From the NCBI GenBank assembly GCA_947624985.1, contig CANQMO010000017.1, positions 1 to 64,000 of the forward strand: DNA of 64,000 nucleotides. Direction: 5' to 3'. The notes under the pieces were generated by a model. That model had not been told where the DNA came from, made no database searches, and worked only from the letters and a program-made list of their open reading frames with translations. This DNA comes from an uncultured Oscillospiraceae bacterium. Its GTDB lineage: Bacteria > Bacillota > Clostridia > Oscillospirales > Oscillospiraceae. Below are positions 17,041-27,968 of this stretch, in pieces (within the stretch, counting starts at the first letter, position 1; every line of letters starts with the position of its first letter). The position numbers were made by a program, and so were the translations under genes.

Positions 17041-17519
17041 TGAGGCGTTTTTGGTGGAGCGCGCTGTATCTGGCGGCGGTGAGCCTGCTGAGCAATCTGG
17101 CGGCGGCCTTCGTGCCCCGGGACTTCCACCCGGACCGGTTCCCCTTCCGATCCTATACCTTCGAGGGGCAGGGCCGGTTTTATGAGAAGCTGGGAATCCG
17201 CAAATGGAAAGACCGGGTGCCGGACATGAGCAAATTCCTGCCCTCCCTGCCCCGGAAGGCGGTCAACTCCCGCTCGGCGGACCGGGCCCGGCTGCTGGTG
17301 CAGGAGACGTGCCTGGCGGAGCTCGTCCACCTCTGCCTGATGGCGCTGGCCCTGCCGGTGCTGTTCATCTGGCCCGGCTGGAAGGGCGCGGTGCTGGCGG
17401 CGGTGTACGCGCTGGGGAACGTGCCGTTCATCATGATCCAGCGGTACAACCGGCCCCGGCTCCTGCGTCTGGCGGAAAAGCTGGAGCGGGTAAAGGAGAG
17501 AGCCCTTGAACATGTCTGA
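17040..17519 (+). CDS. CrtO-like acyltransferase family membrane protein
   Basis: 159 residues with N-terminal and paired C-terminal hydrophobic helices. The middle carries RSYTFEGQGRFYEKLGIRKW and KDRVPD, which I associate with the glycosyl-4,4'-diaponeurosporenoate acyltransferase (CrtO) family, whose founding member esterifies the glucose of staphyloxanthin. No carotenoid genes are nearby. Because it is translationally fused to a diacylglycerol-type glycosyltransferase (TGATG junction), an acylated glycolipid is a more likely product here than a carotenoid. That reassignment is inference. The next gene starts inside its 3' end. Confidence 0.75.
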   Translation: MRRFWWSALYLAAVSLLSNLAAAFVPRDFHPDRFPFRSYTFEGQGRFYEKLGIRKWKDRVPDMSKFLPSLPRKAVNSRSADRARLLVQETCLAELVHLCLMALALPVLFIWPGWKGAVLAAVYALGNVPFIMIQRYNRPRLLRLAEKLERVKERALEHV

Positions 17520-18186
17520 GCTTTACGATTACCGGAGCCTGCGGCTCCGGACCCTGACCAGTCCCGCCTACCGGCATGTGCTGATGCTGCTTTACTGGCC
17601 TGTGTACGGACTTCTGTTCCTGGGGGTGGAGCGGCTGCTGCGCATGGAGAGCTACACCGTGGTACACTGCGCGCTGGACGATCTCATCCCCTTCAACGAG
17701 TGGTTCCTGCTGCCGTACCTTTTCTGGTTCGTGTACATGACCGGTGCGCTGGCCTACGCGTTCTTCTTCGACGTGCCCTCCTTCCGGCGGATGATGGTCT
17801 TCATCATGGTCACCTATTCCGTCACCATCGGGATCTATCTCCTGTGGCCCACCTGCCAGCAGCTGCGTCCGGCGTCCTTTCCCCGGGATAACCCCCTCAC
17901 CCGCTTTCTCGGGTGGTTTTACGAGTTTGACACCAACACCAACGTCTGCCCCTCCATCCATGTGCTGGGGGCGCTGGCCGTGTCTGTGGCGGCCTGGGAC
18001 AGTCCCCGCTTTCGGACGGGCCCCTGGCGGGCGGCCTTTTCCCTGATGACCGGGCTGATCTGCGTCTCCACCGTGTTCATCAAGCAGCACTCCGTGCTGG
18101 ACGTGCTGGCTGCGCTGCCCCTCGGGGCCCTGGGCTGGTTCGCCGCGAAACGGTTCTTCCCCGTCCGGGCGGCGCAGAGCCGGTAG
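17506..18186 (+). CDS. PAP2-superfamily membrane phosphatase
   Basis: 226 residues (220 if ATG 17512 is used) with about six hydrophobic helices. Conserved phosphatase motifs CPSIHV near residue 145 and FIKQHSVLDV near 190 supply the Ser-His and His-Asp catalytic groups. The family removes phosphate from lipid phosphates such as phosphatidate or polyprenyl pyrophosphate, or transfers phospho-groups. TTG at 17506 is seven bases after AAGGAG and better spaced than the ATG. It overlaps the CrtO-like gene by 14 bp, making the three genes one operon. A diacylglycerol-supplying phosphatidate phosphatase would suit the operon, but this is inference. Confidence 0.8.
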   Translation: MNMSELYDYRSLRLRTLTSPAYRHVLMLLYWPVYGLLFLGVERLLRMESYTVVHCALDDLIPFNEWFLLPYLFWFVYMTGALAYAFFFDVPSFRRMMVFIMVTYSVTIGIYLLWPTCQQLRPASFPRDNPLTRFLGWFYEFDTNTNVCPSIHVLGALAVSVAAWDSPRFRTGPWRAAFSLMTGLICVSTVFIKQHSVLDVLAALPLGALGWFAAKRFFPVRAAQSR

Positions 18187-18208
18187 GACAACAGGTAAAA
18201 ACAGATGT

Positions 18209-18240
18209 GCCGGGAGGACAGACGTCCTCCCGGCGTGTTT
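18209..18240 (+). terminator. Terminator of the glycolipid operon
   Basis: A perfect 11-bp stem (18209-18219 with 18224-18234) with loop AGAC, followed by GTGTTTGTGT. It lies between convergent genes, so mntP may use it too. Confidence 0.75.
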
Positions 18241-18249
18241 GTGTATCGG

Positions 18250-18801
18250 TCAGAAGCTGACCAGTCCCATGGCGTTCAAAAGCAGCTTCAGCCCCAGAAG
18301 GCACAGAATAACGCCTCCGGCGGTGCGGGCCGCCCGGCGGCGGGCACGGCCTATGTGGCTGCCAAAAAGGCTCCCGATCAGGCTCAGCGTCACCATCACC
18401 GCGCCCATGAGCCCGCCGGCGAACCAGGGGGACACCTGGATGAGCGCGAAGGCCACGCCCACCGTCATGGCGTCCAGACTGGTGGCCAGGGCCAGGGCCG
18501 CCATACCGATCATCCGGGTCCTGGCGCAGGGCTCCCGCTCCGGCTCCCGGGCCTCCCGGATCATGTTGACGCCCATACCGGCGAGCAGCAGCGCCGCCGC
18601 CCAGGGGTAGATCTCCGCCAGGCTGTCCGGCAGACTGGCCCCAAGACCGTAGCCCACCAGAAGCATGGCCACATGAAATCCGCTCACCAGACACACGATG
18701 GGCCAGACCCGCCGGCCCGCCGCCATGCCCATACAAACCGACGCTGCGAAGCCGTCCATGGCCAGCCCCAGCACCAGCAGTACTTGTTCCAGAATATGCA
18801 A
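18250..18801 (-). CDS. mntP: Manganese efflux pump MntP
   Basis: 183 residues, six hydrophobic helices in two homologous halves. The conserved acidic helix motifs AMDGFAASVCMG (first half) and TSLDAMTVGVAF (second half) mark the MntP (DUF204) family, which exports Mn2+ from the cytoplasm. In many bacteria mntP is preceded by a yybP-ykoY manganese riboswitch. The roughly 85-bp upstream region here is too short and shows no such structure, so control must differ. The gene is divergent from the methyltransferase gene. Confidence 0.92.
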   Translation of the reverse strand: MHILEQVLLVLGLAMDGFAASVCMGMAAGRRVWPIVCLVSGFHVAMLLVGYGLGASLPDSLAEIYPWAAALLLAGMGVNMIREAREPEREPCARTRMIGMAALALATSLDAMTVGVAFALIQVSPWFAGGLMGAVMVTLSLIGSLFGSHIGRARRRAARTAGGVILCLLGLKLLLNAMGLVSF

Positions 18802-18880
18802 ACCGTTTCCTCCAAAATCCGGACGTATCTGTCCGTATATTGCAGGATATGCCGTTATCGCCCCCCGGGTGCGGGCCCGT

Positions 18881-18930
18881 TAAAATTGACATTTGTATAA
18901 AAAAGATGTATAACATAGACTGTCAATTTA
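18881..18930 (+). promoter_or_regulatory. Promoter with flanking inverted repeat, mntP/methyltransferase divergent region
   Basis: TTGACA at 18886-18891, 17 bp, TATAAC at 18909-18914 drive the plus-strand gene. The -35 box is part of AAATTGACA, whose reverse complement TGTCAATTT occurs at 18921-18929, giving a 9-bp inverted repeat that brackets the whole promoter. On the minus strand the second arm could be a -35 for mntP, but no well-spaced -10 follows. Confidence 0.65.
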
Positions 18931-18946
18931 TATCTGGGAGCGGGTT

Positions 18947-19807
18947 ATGTGGATCGCGGACAAATGGCGGGATTATGAACTGCTGGACGCCTCCGGCGGC
19001 GAAAAGCTGGAGCGCTGGGGCAGCCGTATCCTGCTGCGCCCTGACCCCCAGGCCATCTGGGCCACGGAGCGGACCGACCCCCGGTGGAAAAAGCCGGACG
19101 CGGTGTACCGCCGGTCGAGCTCCGGCGGCGGCGCCTGGGAGAAAAACGACCTGCCCGCCAGCTGGCGGATACGCTACGGCGAGCTCACCTTCCAGGTGAA
19201 GCCCATGAGCTTCAAGCACACGGGCCTCTTCCCCGAACAGGCCGCCAATTGGGACTGGGCCATGGACAAGATACGCTCCGCCGGACGGCCCGTCCGGGTG
19301 CTGAATCTGTTCGCCTACACCGGCGCCGCCACGGTGGCGTGTCTGGCCGCCGGAGCCCAGGTCTGCCATGTGGACGCGGCCAAGGGCATGGTGGCCTGGG
19401 CTAAGGAGAACGCCGCCTGCTCCGGGGTGGGGGACCTGCCCGTCCGCTGGATCGTGGACGACTGCGCCAAGTTCTGCCAGCGGGAGATACGCCGGGGCCG
19501 GCGCTACGACGCCATCATCATGGACCCGCCCTCCTATGGCCGGGGGCCCGGCGGCGAGATCTGGCGGCTGGAGGACGATCTGTGGCCCTTTGTGCGCTCC
19601 GTCGTCCCCCTGTTGTCCGACGACCCCCTTTTCGTGCTCATCAACTCCTACACCACGGGCCTTGCCCCGTCGGTGCTGGCCTACATCTCCGAGAGCCTGT
19701 TCACCAAAAAGTTCGGCGGCTCCAGCGACGCCCAGGAGCTGGGCCTGCGGGTCGCCGCCTCCGGGCTCGTCCTCCCCTGCGGCGCAAGCTGCCGGTGGCA
19801 ACGATAA
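18947..19807 (+). CDS. Class I SAM-dependent methyltransferase, RlmI/RlmK-like
   Basis: 286 residues. The Rossmann methyltransferase core begins with VLNLFAYTGAATVACLAAGA (SAM-binding motif I), then VDAAKGMVAWAKENA and the catalytic/post-I DPPSYGRG, characteristic of COG1092-type 23S rRNA cytosine methyltransferases. It lacks an N-terminal PUA domain, so it resembles the short form found in Clostridia; the actual target is not known. GGGAG lies before the ATG. The ECF transporter genes follow after 17 bp, probably in one operon. Confidence 0.85.
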   Translation: MWIADKWRDYELLDASGGEKLERWGSRILLRPDPQAIWATERTDPRWKKPDAVYRRSSSGGGAWEKNDLPASWRIRYGELTFQVKPMSFKHTGLFPEQAANWDWAMDKIRSAGRPVRVLNLFAYTGAATVACLAAGAQVCHVDAAKGMVAWAKENAACSGVGDLPVRWIVDDCAKFCQREIRRGRRYDAIIMDPPSYGRGPGGEIWRLEDDLWPFVRSVVPLLSDDPLFVLINSYTTGLAPSVLAYISESLFTKKFGGSSDAQELGLRVAASGLVLPCGASCRWQR

Positions 19808-19824
19808 CACTTTGCGAGGATATT

Positions 19825-20658
19825 ATGGACCCTGTGATCCGCGTGGAAAATATAACCTACACCTACCCGGACAGCGAACGGCCCGCTCTGGACGGGGCTA
19901 CGCTGGACGTGGCCCCCGGCTCCTTCGTGGCCGTGTTGGGCTCCAATGGCAGCGGCAAGTCCACTCTGGCCAAGCACCTGAACGCCATCCTCCTTCCCGA
20001 CGGCGGGCGGGTGCTGGTGAAGGGGATGAACACCACCCATGAGGAACACCTGCTGGCTATCCGCCGGTGCGTGGGGATGGTGTTTCAAAACCCGGACAAC
20101 CAGATCGTGGCCAATGTGGTGGAGGACGATGTGGCCTTCGCGCCGGAAAATCTGGGCGTGGACCCGGCGGAGATACGCCGGCGGGTGGACGGCGCCCTGA
20201 AACAGGTGGGCATGTATGACTTTCGCCTGCACGCGCCCCATCTGCTGTCCGGGGGCCAGAAGCAGCGGGTGGCCATCGCCGGGGTGCTGGCCATGGAGCC
20301 GGAGGTGCTGGTACTGGACGAGCCCACCGCCATGCTGGACCCCGCCGGGCGCCGGGAGGTGATCTCCGCCGTGGAGGCCCTGTGCCGGGAGCGGGGTATC
20401 ACCGTGATCCTCATCACCCACCACATGGACGAGGCCGTCCGGGCGGACCGGGTGGTGGTCATGGACCGGGGCCGGATCGTCATGGACGGGGCTCCGGCGG
20501 ACATCTTCCCCCAGGCGGACCGGCTGCGGGCCCTGGGGCTGGCGGTGCCGGCGGCCACGGACCTTATCCTGCGCCTGAACGCCGCCGGGATGGACCTGCC
20601 CGTGGAGGCGCTCACACCGGAGGCATGCGCCGCCGCCATCGGGGAGGCGCTGGCATGA
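19825..20658 (+). CDS. ecfA1: ECF transporter ATPase A1
   Basis: 277-residue ABC ATPase of the energy-coupling factor module for vitamins and metals. Walker A GSNGSGKST is near residues 37-45, VFQNPDNQIV is the Q-loop typical of EcfA, the signature is LLSGGQKQR, and Walker B is LVLDEPTAMLDP. The C-terminal extension seen in EcfA proteins is present. Start chosen at 19825, because upstream frame belongs to the methyltransferase region. With EcfA2 it makes the heterodimeric motor that binds EcfT; no substrate-specific S component is encoded nearby, as in group II ECF systems. Confidence 0.95.
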   Translation: MDPVIRVENITYTYPDSERPALDGATLDVAPGSFVAVLGSNGSGKSTLAKHLNAILLPDGGRVLVKGMNTTHEEHLLAIRRCVGMVFQNPDNQIVANVVEDDVAFAPENLGVDPAEIRRRVDGALKQVGMYDFRLHAPHLLSGGQKQRVAIAGVLAMEPEVLVLDEPTAMLDPAGRREVISAVEALCRERGITVILITHHMDEAVRADRVVVMDRGRIVMDGAPADIFPQADRLRALGLAVPAATDLILRLNAAGMDLPVEALTPEACAAAIGEALA

Positions 20659-21527
20659 AGAACATCGAACTGCGGGGCCTGACCCACGTGTACAGCCGGG
20701 GCACGCCCTTTGAAAAGACCGCCGTCGACGATCTGGACCTGACCATCGAGGCGGGCCGGACCGTGGGGCTCATCGGCCACACGGGCAGCGGCAAATCCAC
20801 CCTCATCAGCCACCTGAACGCCCTTTTGAAGCCCACCGAGGGCACGGTGCTGCTGGACGGGGAGGACATCTTCGCCTCCAAGGCATCCATCCGCTCCGCC
20901 CGGTTCCGGGTGGGCGTGGTGTTCCAGTACCCGGAATACCAGCTTTTCGAGGAGACGGTATTCGCGGACATCGCCTATGGGCCGAAAAATCAGAAGCTGG
21001 ACCAGGCGGAGGTGGACCGGCGGGTCCGGGAGGCGGCCGCTTTCGTGGGGCTGGACGAGCAATACTTCGACCGATCCCCTCTGGAGCTTTCCGGCGGCCA
21101 GAAGCGGCGCACGGCCATCGCCGGGGTGCTGGCCATGGAGCCGGAGGTGCTGGTGTTGGACGAGCCCACGGCGGGGCTGGACCCGGCGGGCCGGGAGGAC
21201 CTGTTGGACAAACTGTTCTCCTGGAAGCGGGCCCGGAACGCCACGGTGATACTGGTCACGCACGACATGTCCATCGCCGGCCGGTGCGACCGGCTGGTGG
21301 TGATGGAGGCCGGGCACATCGTGCTGGACGGGACCCCGGCGGAGGTGTTCGCCCGGAGCGACAGGCTGCTCTCCACCGGGCTGGACCTGCCCCCCTCCGC
21401 CCATATCGCCCGCCTATTGCGGGAGAAGGGCGTGCCCGTCCCGGCGGACGTGTACACCGAGGACCGGCTCTATGAGGCCGTGCTCACCCTCTGGAAGCGG
21501 CGGAAAGGGGGCGGCGCGGCATGCTGA
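20655..21527 (+). CDS. ecfA2: ECF transporter ATPase A2
   Basis: 290 residues. Walker A GHTGSGKST is near residues 40-48, the Q-loop is VVFQYPEYQLFEETV, the signature is LSGGQKRRTAIAGVLA, and Walker B is LVLDEPTAGLDP. It is the second half of the ECF motor. It overlaps ecfA1 by four bases (ATGA) and EcfT by seven, so the three are coupled. The A1/A2 assignment rests on order and on the FQYPEYQLFEETV loop typical of EcfA2. Confidence 0.95.
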   Translation: MKNIELRGLTHVYSRGTPFEKTAVDDLDLTIEAGRTVGLIGHTGSGKSTLISHLNALLKPTEGTVLLDGEDIFASKASIRSARFRVGVVFQYPEYQLFEETVFADIAYGPKNQKLDQAEVDRRVREAAAFVGLDEQYFDRSPLELSGGQKRRTAIAGVLAMEPEVLVLDEPTAGLDPAGREDLLDKLFSWKRARNATVILVTHDMSIAGRCDRLVVMEAGHIVLDGTPAEVFARSDRLLSTGLDLPPSAHIARLLREKGVPVPADVYTEDRLYEAVLTLWKRRKGGGAAC

Positions 21528-22327
21528 AGGACATCACTCTGGGCCAGTATTTCCCCGGCGACACCCCCGTCCACCGGCTGGACCCCCGGACCAAGCTGCT
21601 GCTGACGGTGGTGTATATCGTGGCCCTGTTCATGGTGAACACCTGGGGTGGATACGCCCTGTGTATCGCCGCGCTGGGGGCGGTGATGGCGGTGAGCCAC
21701 ATCCGGCCCCGGGCGCTTTTGAAGGGCTTGCGGCCGCTGGTGTTCATCATCGTGTTCACCGCGGTGCTGAATCTGTTTTTCACCGCCGGGGACGACGTCC
21801 TCTTCCGCTGGCGGTTCATCAAGATCACCTACACCGGCCTGGAGCGGGCCGTGTCCATGGTGCTGCGGGTGATGCTGCTGGTGTCGGGCACGTTCCTGCT
21901 GACCTACACCACCTCCCCCCTGGCCATCACGGACGGGCTGGAGCGGCTGCTCTCGCCGCTGAAAAAGCTGCGTGTGCCGGTATATGAGCTGAGCCTCATG
22001 ATGTGTATCGCCCTGCGGTTCATCCCGCTGCTCATCGAGGAGACGGACCGGATCATGTCCGCCCAGAAGGCCCGGGGGGCCGATCTGGAGACGGGCACGC
22101 TGCCGGAGCGGGCCAAGGCTCTGCTGCCGCTTCTGATACCCCTGTTCGTGTCCAGCTTCCGGCGGGCGGACGAGCTGGCCCTGGCCATGGAGTGCCGGTG
22201 CTACAACGGCGGCGAGGGCCGGACCCGGATGAAGCAGCTGCGTATGGCCGGCCGGGACGCGGTGGCCTTCGCCCTGGGCGGGCTGCTGGTGGCCGGGATA
22301 CTGCTGCTGCGGAGGCTGGGGATATGA
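21521..22327 (+). CDS. ecfT: ECF transporter transmembrane protein T
   Basis: 268 residues with N-terminal helices beginning HRLDPRTKL, a conserved EcfT start, and a long amphipathic coupling region. The first Ala-Arg-Gly coupling motif appears as QKARGADLE near residue 187. The second, usually Ala-Arg-Gly or Ala-Arg-Cys, reads ECRCY near 227, keeping the Arg. EcfT is the membrane scaffold joining the ATPase pair to exchangeable S components. It overlaps truA by four bases. Confidence 0.94.
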   Translation: MLKDITLGQYFPGDTPVHRLDPRTKLLLTVVYIVALFMVNTWGGYALCIAALGAVMAVSHIRPRALLKGLRPLVFIIVFTAVLNLFFTAGDDVLFRWRFIKITYTGLERAVSMVLRVMLLVSGTFLLTYTTSPLAITDGLERLLSPLKKLRVPVYELSLMMCIALRFIPLLIEETDRIMSAQKARGADLETGTLPERAKALLPLLIPLFVSSFRRADELALAMECRCYNGGEGRTRMKQLRMAGRDAVAFALGGLLVAGILLLRRLGI

Positions 22328-23085
22328 GGAACATCGCCATCCGCCTTTCCTACGACGGCTCCGCCTACCACGGCTGGCAGACCCAGGCCGGGCTTCCCAC
22401 GGTCCAGCAGACTCTGGAGCGGGCCGTGGAAAAGACCGTGCAGCACCCGGTCCATGTGACCGGGTGCGGGCGGACCGACGCCGGGGTCCACGCCCTGGCC
22501 TACTGCGCCAATTTCCGCACGGACTGCGCCATCCCGGCGGACCGTATCCCTCTGGCCCTCAACAGCCGCCTGCCGGCGGACATCGCCGCCAGCGCCGCCG
22601 TGGAGGCCCCGCCGGACTTCAACGCCATCGGCTCCTGTATCCAAAAGGAGTATATCTACAAGATCCACAACAGCCGTATCCGGGACCCCTTTCTGGACTG
22701 CCGCGCCTGCTTCTGGCCCGCGCCTCTGGACGCGGACGTGATGAACGCGGCCGCCGCCGCCTTCGTGGGCCGGCACGACTTCGCCGCCGTGCGCAGCGTG
22801 GGCACCGAGACCAGGACCACCGTCCGCACCGTCCACTGGTGCCGGGCGGAACGGGATGGCGACAGGATCACCGTCACCGTCTGCGCCGACGGGTTTTTGT
22901 ACAACATGGTCCGGGCCATCGTGGGCACGCTGGTGTACGCCTCGGACGGCAAGCTCTCCCCCGGGGACATCCCGGCGCTTCTGGAGACCGGGGACCGGCG
23001 GCTGACCGGCCCCACCATGCCGCCGCAGGGCCTTTACATGCACCGGGTCTGGTACGACGGCGCCGTGGGGGCGATGATGCTGTGA
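22324..23085 (+). CDS. truA: tRNA pseudouridine(38-40) synthase
   Basis: 253 residues. TruA isomerises uridines 38, 39 and 40 in the anticodon stem of many tRNAs. The catalytic Asp lies in GCGRTDAGVHA near residue 53. FLYNMVRAIVGTL and the KEYIYKI strand are further hallmarks. The ecfA1-ecfA2-ecfT-truA order is the normal Firmicutes arrangement, but the flanking ribosomal-protein genes often found with it (rplQ, rplM, rpsI) are absent here. Confidence 0.96.
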   Translation: MRNIAIRLSYDGSAYHGWQTQAGLPTVQQTLERAVEKTVQHPVHVTGCGRTDAGVHALAYCANFRTDCAIPADRIPLALNSRLPADIAASAAVEAPPDFNAIGSCIQKEYIYKIHNSRIRDPFLDCRACFWPAPLDADVMNAAAAAFVGRHDFAAVRSVGTETRTTVRTVHWCRAERDGDRITVTVCADGFLYNMVRAIVGTLVYASDGKLSPGDIPALLETGDRRLTGPTMPPQGLYMHRVWYDGAVGAMML

Positions 23086-23113
23086 ACGATCCTTTAATTG
23101 GAAGTCCTATCCA

Positions 23114-23143
23114 TGGACAAATCTTGACGTAATATGTTAGAAT
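23114..23143 (+). promoter_or_regulatory. Probable promoter of the DUF5711-cvpA-clp operon
   Basis: TGGACA at 23114-23119, 18 bp, TAGAAT at 23138-23143. AAGGGGA stands before the ATG at 23184. A nearby TTGACG at 23124 has no well-spaced -10. Confidence 0.6.
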
Positions 23144-23183
23144 ATATAGTTGCAATAAAGGCATCTGCACCAAGGGGACGCCT

Positions 23184-24551
23184 ATGGCGAGTAAGCACCT
23201 GAAAAAACCGAACAAGACCCCTCTGACCGCCCGGCACGCCAAAGGCGCGCCGCCCGCTCATGAGGAGGCGAAGCCGTCCTCCCCGGAGGACGCCCGGCCC
23301 GGCGGACTGGAGGCGGACGCCGCCCCGGAGCCCGCTCCGGCGCCCCCACAGGACGGGCCGGAGGCGGCCGCGCCGGAAAAACGCAAGCCCGTCGCTTTCC
23401 GGCGGGAGCGGGCCAAAAAGATACCGGGTGAGGAAAAGCCCATGCTGTCCCACCGGGACGCGGTGGGCGCGGTGATATCCCTGGTGGCGGCGGTGGTGCT
23501 GCTGGCCGCCACGGTGGTCATCTGGCTTTACCGGGACAGCTTTTCTCCCGACGGGATGATCCTCTCCGCAGACACCGCCGCCGTGGCCCAGGAGGAATAT
23601 GTCTTTGACGCCGGTTCCGGCCAGGCGTTCGCCGCCGCCGGCCAGGGACTGGCCGTGGCCAACGCCTCCGGTTTCGAGCTTCTGGACGCCGACGGCACCG
23701 CCGTCACCAGCATGGTCATGCAGATGGAGAATCCCGCCGCCGCCGGCTGCAGCGAGTTTGCCGTGTTCTACGATCTGGGCGGACGGCGTCTGGCCGTGGC
23801 CCGGTTCGACAGTACCGTGGAGGAGATACCCATCGAGGGGGACATCCTCTCCGCCACCGTCTCGGAGAGCGGACACATCGTGGTGACCACCCGCCAGACC
23901 GGTTATCGGGCGCTGGTGACGGTATACGACCCCGGTCTGGACCCGGTGTACGAGTGGTTTTCCTCCTCCGCCTGGGTCATCAGTGGTTCGGTCTCCCCGG
24001 ACGGGCGGAAGCTGGCGGTGCTCAGCTACACGGCCAGCGGCAGCGAGGTGCGCTTTTTCAACCTCTCCCGGGAGGAGCAGCAGGCGGTATTCTCCGCGGA
24101 GGACACCATTTTGCTGGATCTGCACTGGTTCACCTCCAACCGGCTGTGCGCCCTGTCCAGCCAGCAGGCGCTGTTTTTCAACGCCGACGGTGAGTGGCAG
24201 AATACATACTCCTTCGACGGCCAGTACCTGATCGGCTACACCTTCGACTCCAGTACCTGCGCCGCCTTCGCCCTGAGCCCCTACCGGGCCGGCACCACCG
24301 CCACGCTGGTCAGTCTCGACTCCACCGGCGCCCAGATGGGCACCGCTCAGGTGCAGAGCGAGCTCGTGTGCCTGACCGCCTCGGACCTGGAGATCATGGC
24401 CCTGTGCGCCGACGGGGCGGTGCTGTACACCAGTTCTCTGGGGGAAAAGGGCCGGCTTATCGGTCTGCCCGGCTTCAAATACGGCCTGCTCCGCTCCCGG
24501 GGCGAGGCGCTGCTCATCGCCTCCAATTACGCGGAGGTCTATACTTTCTAA
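23184..24551 (+). CDS. DUF5711-type membrane-anchored beta-propeller protein
   Basis: 455 residues. The first 85 are Pro/Ala/Lys rich and cytoplasmic. One membrane helix follows (AVISLVAAVVLLAATVVIW, about 96-114), and the rest is extracellular. The outer domain consists of repeated strands with SPDGRKLAVLSY and similar blade-like units, suggesting a beta-propeller; I associate it with the uncharacterised DUF5711 family. It starts an operon with a CvpA-like protein and a Clp ATPase. No enzymatic motif is visible. A scaffold or sensor role at the cell surface is possible but unproven. Confidence 0.7.
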   Translation: MASKHLKKPNKTPLTARHAKGAPPAHEEAKPSSPEDARPGGLEADAAPEPAPAPPQDGPEAAAPEKRKPVAFRRERAKKIPGEEKPMLSHRDAVGAVISLVAAVVLLAATVVIWLYRDSFSPDGMILSADTAAVAQEEYVFDAGSGQAFAAAGQGLAVANASGFELLDADGTAVTSMVMQMENPAAAGCSEFAVFYDLGGRRLAVARFDSTVEEIPIEGDILSATVSESGHIVVTTRQTGYRALVTVYDPGLDPVYEWFSSSAWVISGSVSPDGRKLAVLSYTASGSEVRFFNLSREEQQAVFSAEDTILLDLHWFTSNRLCALSSQQALFFNADGEWQNTYSFDGQYLIGYTFDSSTCAAFALSPYRAGTTATLVSLDSTGAQMGTAQVQSELVCLTASDLEIMALCADGAVLYTSSLGEKGRLIGLPGFKYGLLRSRGEALLIASNYAEVYTF

Positions 24552-24593
24552 TATCCGCTGACCGCCACCACTTCATTTTGAGAGGTATCGTCT

Positions 24594-25343
24594 ATGTCTG
24601 TGACTGTCAATTCCATCATCAACATCGTCCTGGTCGCCATACTGGTCATCTGCGGCTGGCAGGGCTATAAAAAGGGCATCATCATGGGAATTATCGAGGT
24701 GCTGGTGATAATACTATCTCTATATGGGGCCCAGCTTCTCTCCGATACCTACTCTTATGAGGTGATCCCGGTGCTGAAGCCCTTCGTCAGCGGCTACATG
24801 GAGGGCCAGGCGGAGCGGACCACCTACCAGGTGTTCGGCTTCGAGCCGGACGACAAGGGCAAATATAACGTGGAGCGCTCCATGACGGACCTGCTGGTGG
24901 AGCAGCCGGACAAGGAGCCGGAGGTGGCCTTCCAGTCCTTCAAGGCCCTGGGCCTTTACGACGGCATGGCCCAGACCCTCACGGACCGGACCATGGCCTA
25001 TGTACAGGACAATTCCGCCTCCCTCAGTTCCGCCATCGTCACCATCTCCTGTCAGGCAGTCTCCTGGTACGGGGGCTTTCTGCTGGCGTTCATCATCCTG
25101 TTCGCCGTGCTGACCGTCATCGTCAATATCCCCAATCTGAGCTTTAAGATACCCTATGTGGGCATTGTCAACGACATCGGCGGCGTCGCCGTCGGTATCT
25201 TCACGGGCCTGATGTTCTGTTCCATCCTGACGTGGGCATGCCAGTTCGCGGGGCTGCTTCTTCCGGAGGCGACCCTCCGGGCCACGGGCCTTGCCGACTA
25301 CATCATGAATCTGAACCTTCTGGCCAACTACATAACCCTCTGA
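24594..25343 (+). CDS. CvpA family membrane protein
   Basis: 249 residues with N-terminal helices (INIVLVAILVICGWQGYKKG then a second helix) matching CvpA family proteins, named for colicin V production. A larger soluble loop follows (about 60-145), then two further helices near 150-175 and 185-215. The VPYVG/IPYVGIVNDIGGVAVGI segment is a typical late CvpA motif. The molecular function of the family is not established; roles in envelope homeostasis have been proposed. It lies 42 bp after the DUF5711 gene and 19 bp before the Clp gene. Confidence 0.8.
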   Translation: MSVTVNSIINIVLVAILVICGWQGYKKGIIMGIIEVLVIILSLYGAQLLSDTYSYEVIPVLKPFVSGYMEGQAERTTYQVFGFEPDDKGKYNVERSMTDLLVEQPDKEPEVAFQSFKALGLYDGMAQTLTDRTMAYVQDNSASLSSAIVTISCQAVSWYGGFLLAFIILFAVLTVIVNIPNLSFKIPYVGIVNDIGGVAVGIFTGLMFCSILTWACQFAGLLLPEATLRATGLADYIMNLNLLANYITL

Positions 25344-25362
25344 TCGTCATAAGGAGCGTTCC

Positions 25363-27693
<2,331 letters not shown>

Positions 27694-27704
27694 AACGCTG
27701 GCAG

Positions 27705-27964
27705 AAAGGGCTTCGCCCTTTCTTTGCCAAAGGACCTCGGTCTGCTGCAGCGCACGTCGTCGGAACTCGCAAGCCAAGTCTCCTTTTGCCGCAAGCGACA
27801 AAACTCGAATGGCTCGCGGTTCCTCCTCTCCCCACAAAGCAAGCTTTGTGGGGACCCCAGAGGCGACGCACGTTTGCAGACCGCAAAGAATGATTTCCGA
27901 GGCACATGTCCCCGGAAATCATATCCAACTTTTTTCGCCGCTCCGGCGGCGAACTCTGCGAGGC
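27705..27964 (+). repeat. Intergenic mosaic repeat, copy 3 (long form)
   Basis: It begins with a GAAAGGGC/GCCCTTTC hairpin. It shares with copy 1 the CTGCAGC..CGTCGGA segment, the CTCCTCTCCCCACAAAGC hairpin (arms around 27829-27852), CACGTTTGC and the two-hairpin core at 27889-27964. Core hairpin 1 keeps the CACATGT loop with one A.C mismatch in the stem; hairpin 2 has TTCGCCGC/GCGGCGAA arms, changed together relative to copy 1. The tail is CTCTGCGAGGC. No coding sequence in this 328-bp gap is supported. Confidence 0.85.
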
Positions 27965-27968
27965 TATT

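Noticed and set aside
18802..18946. Manganese riboswitch expected upstream of mntP
   Set aside because: The interval is short and lacks any yybP-ykoY-like three-way structure.
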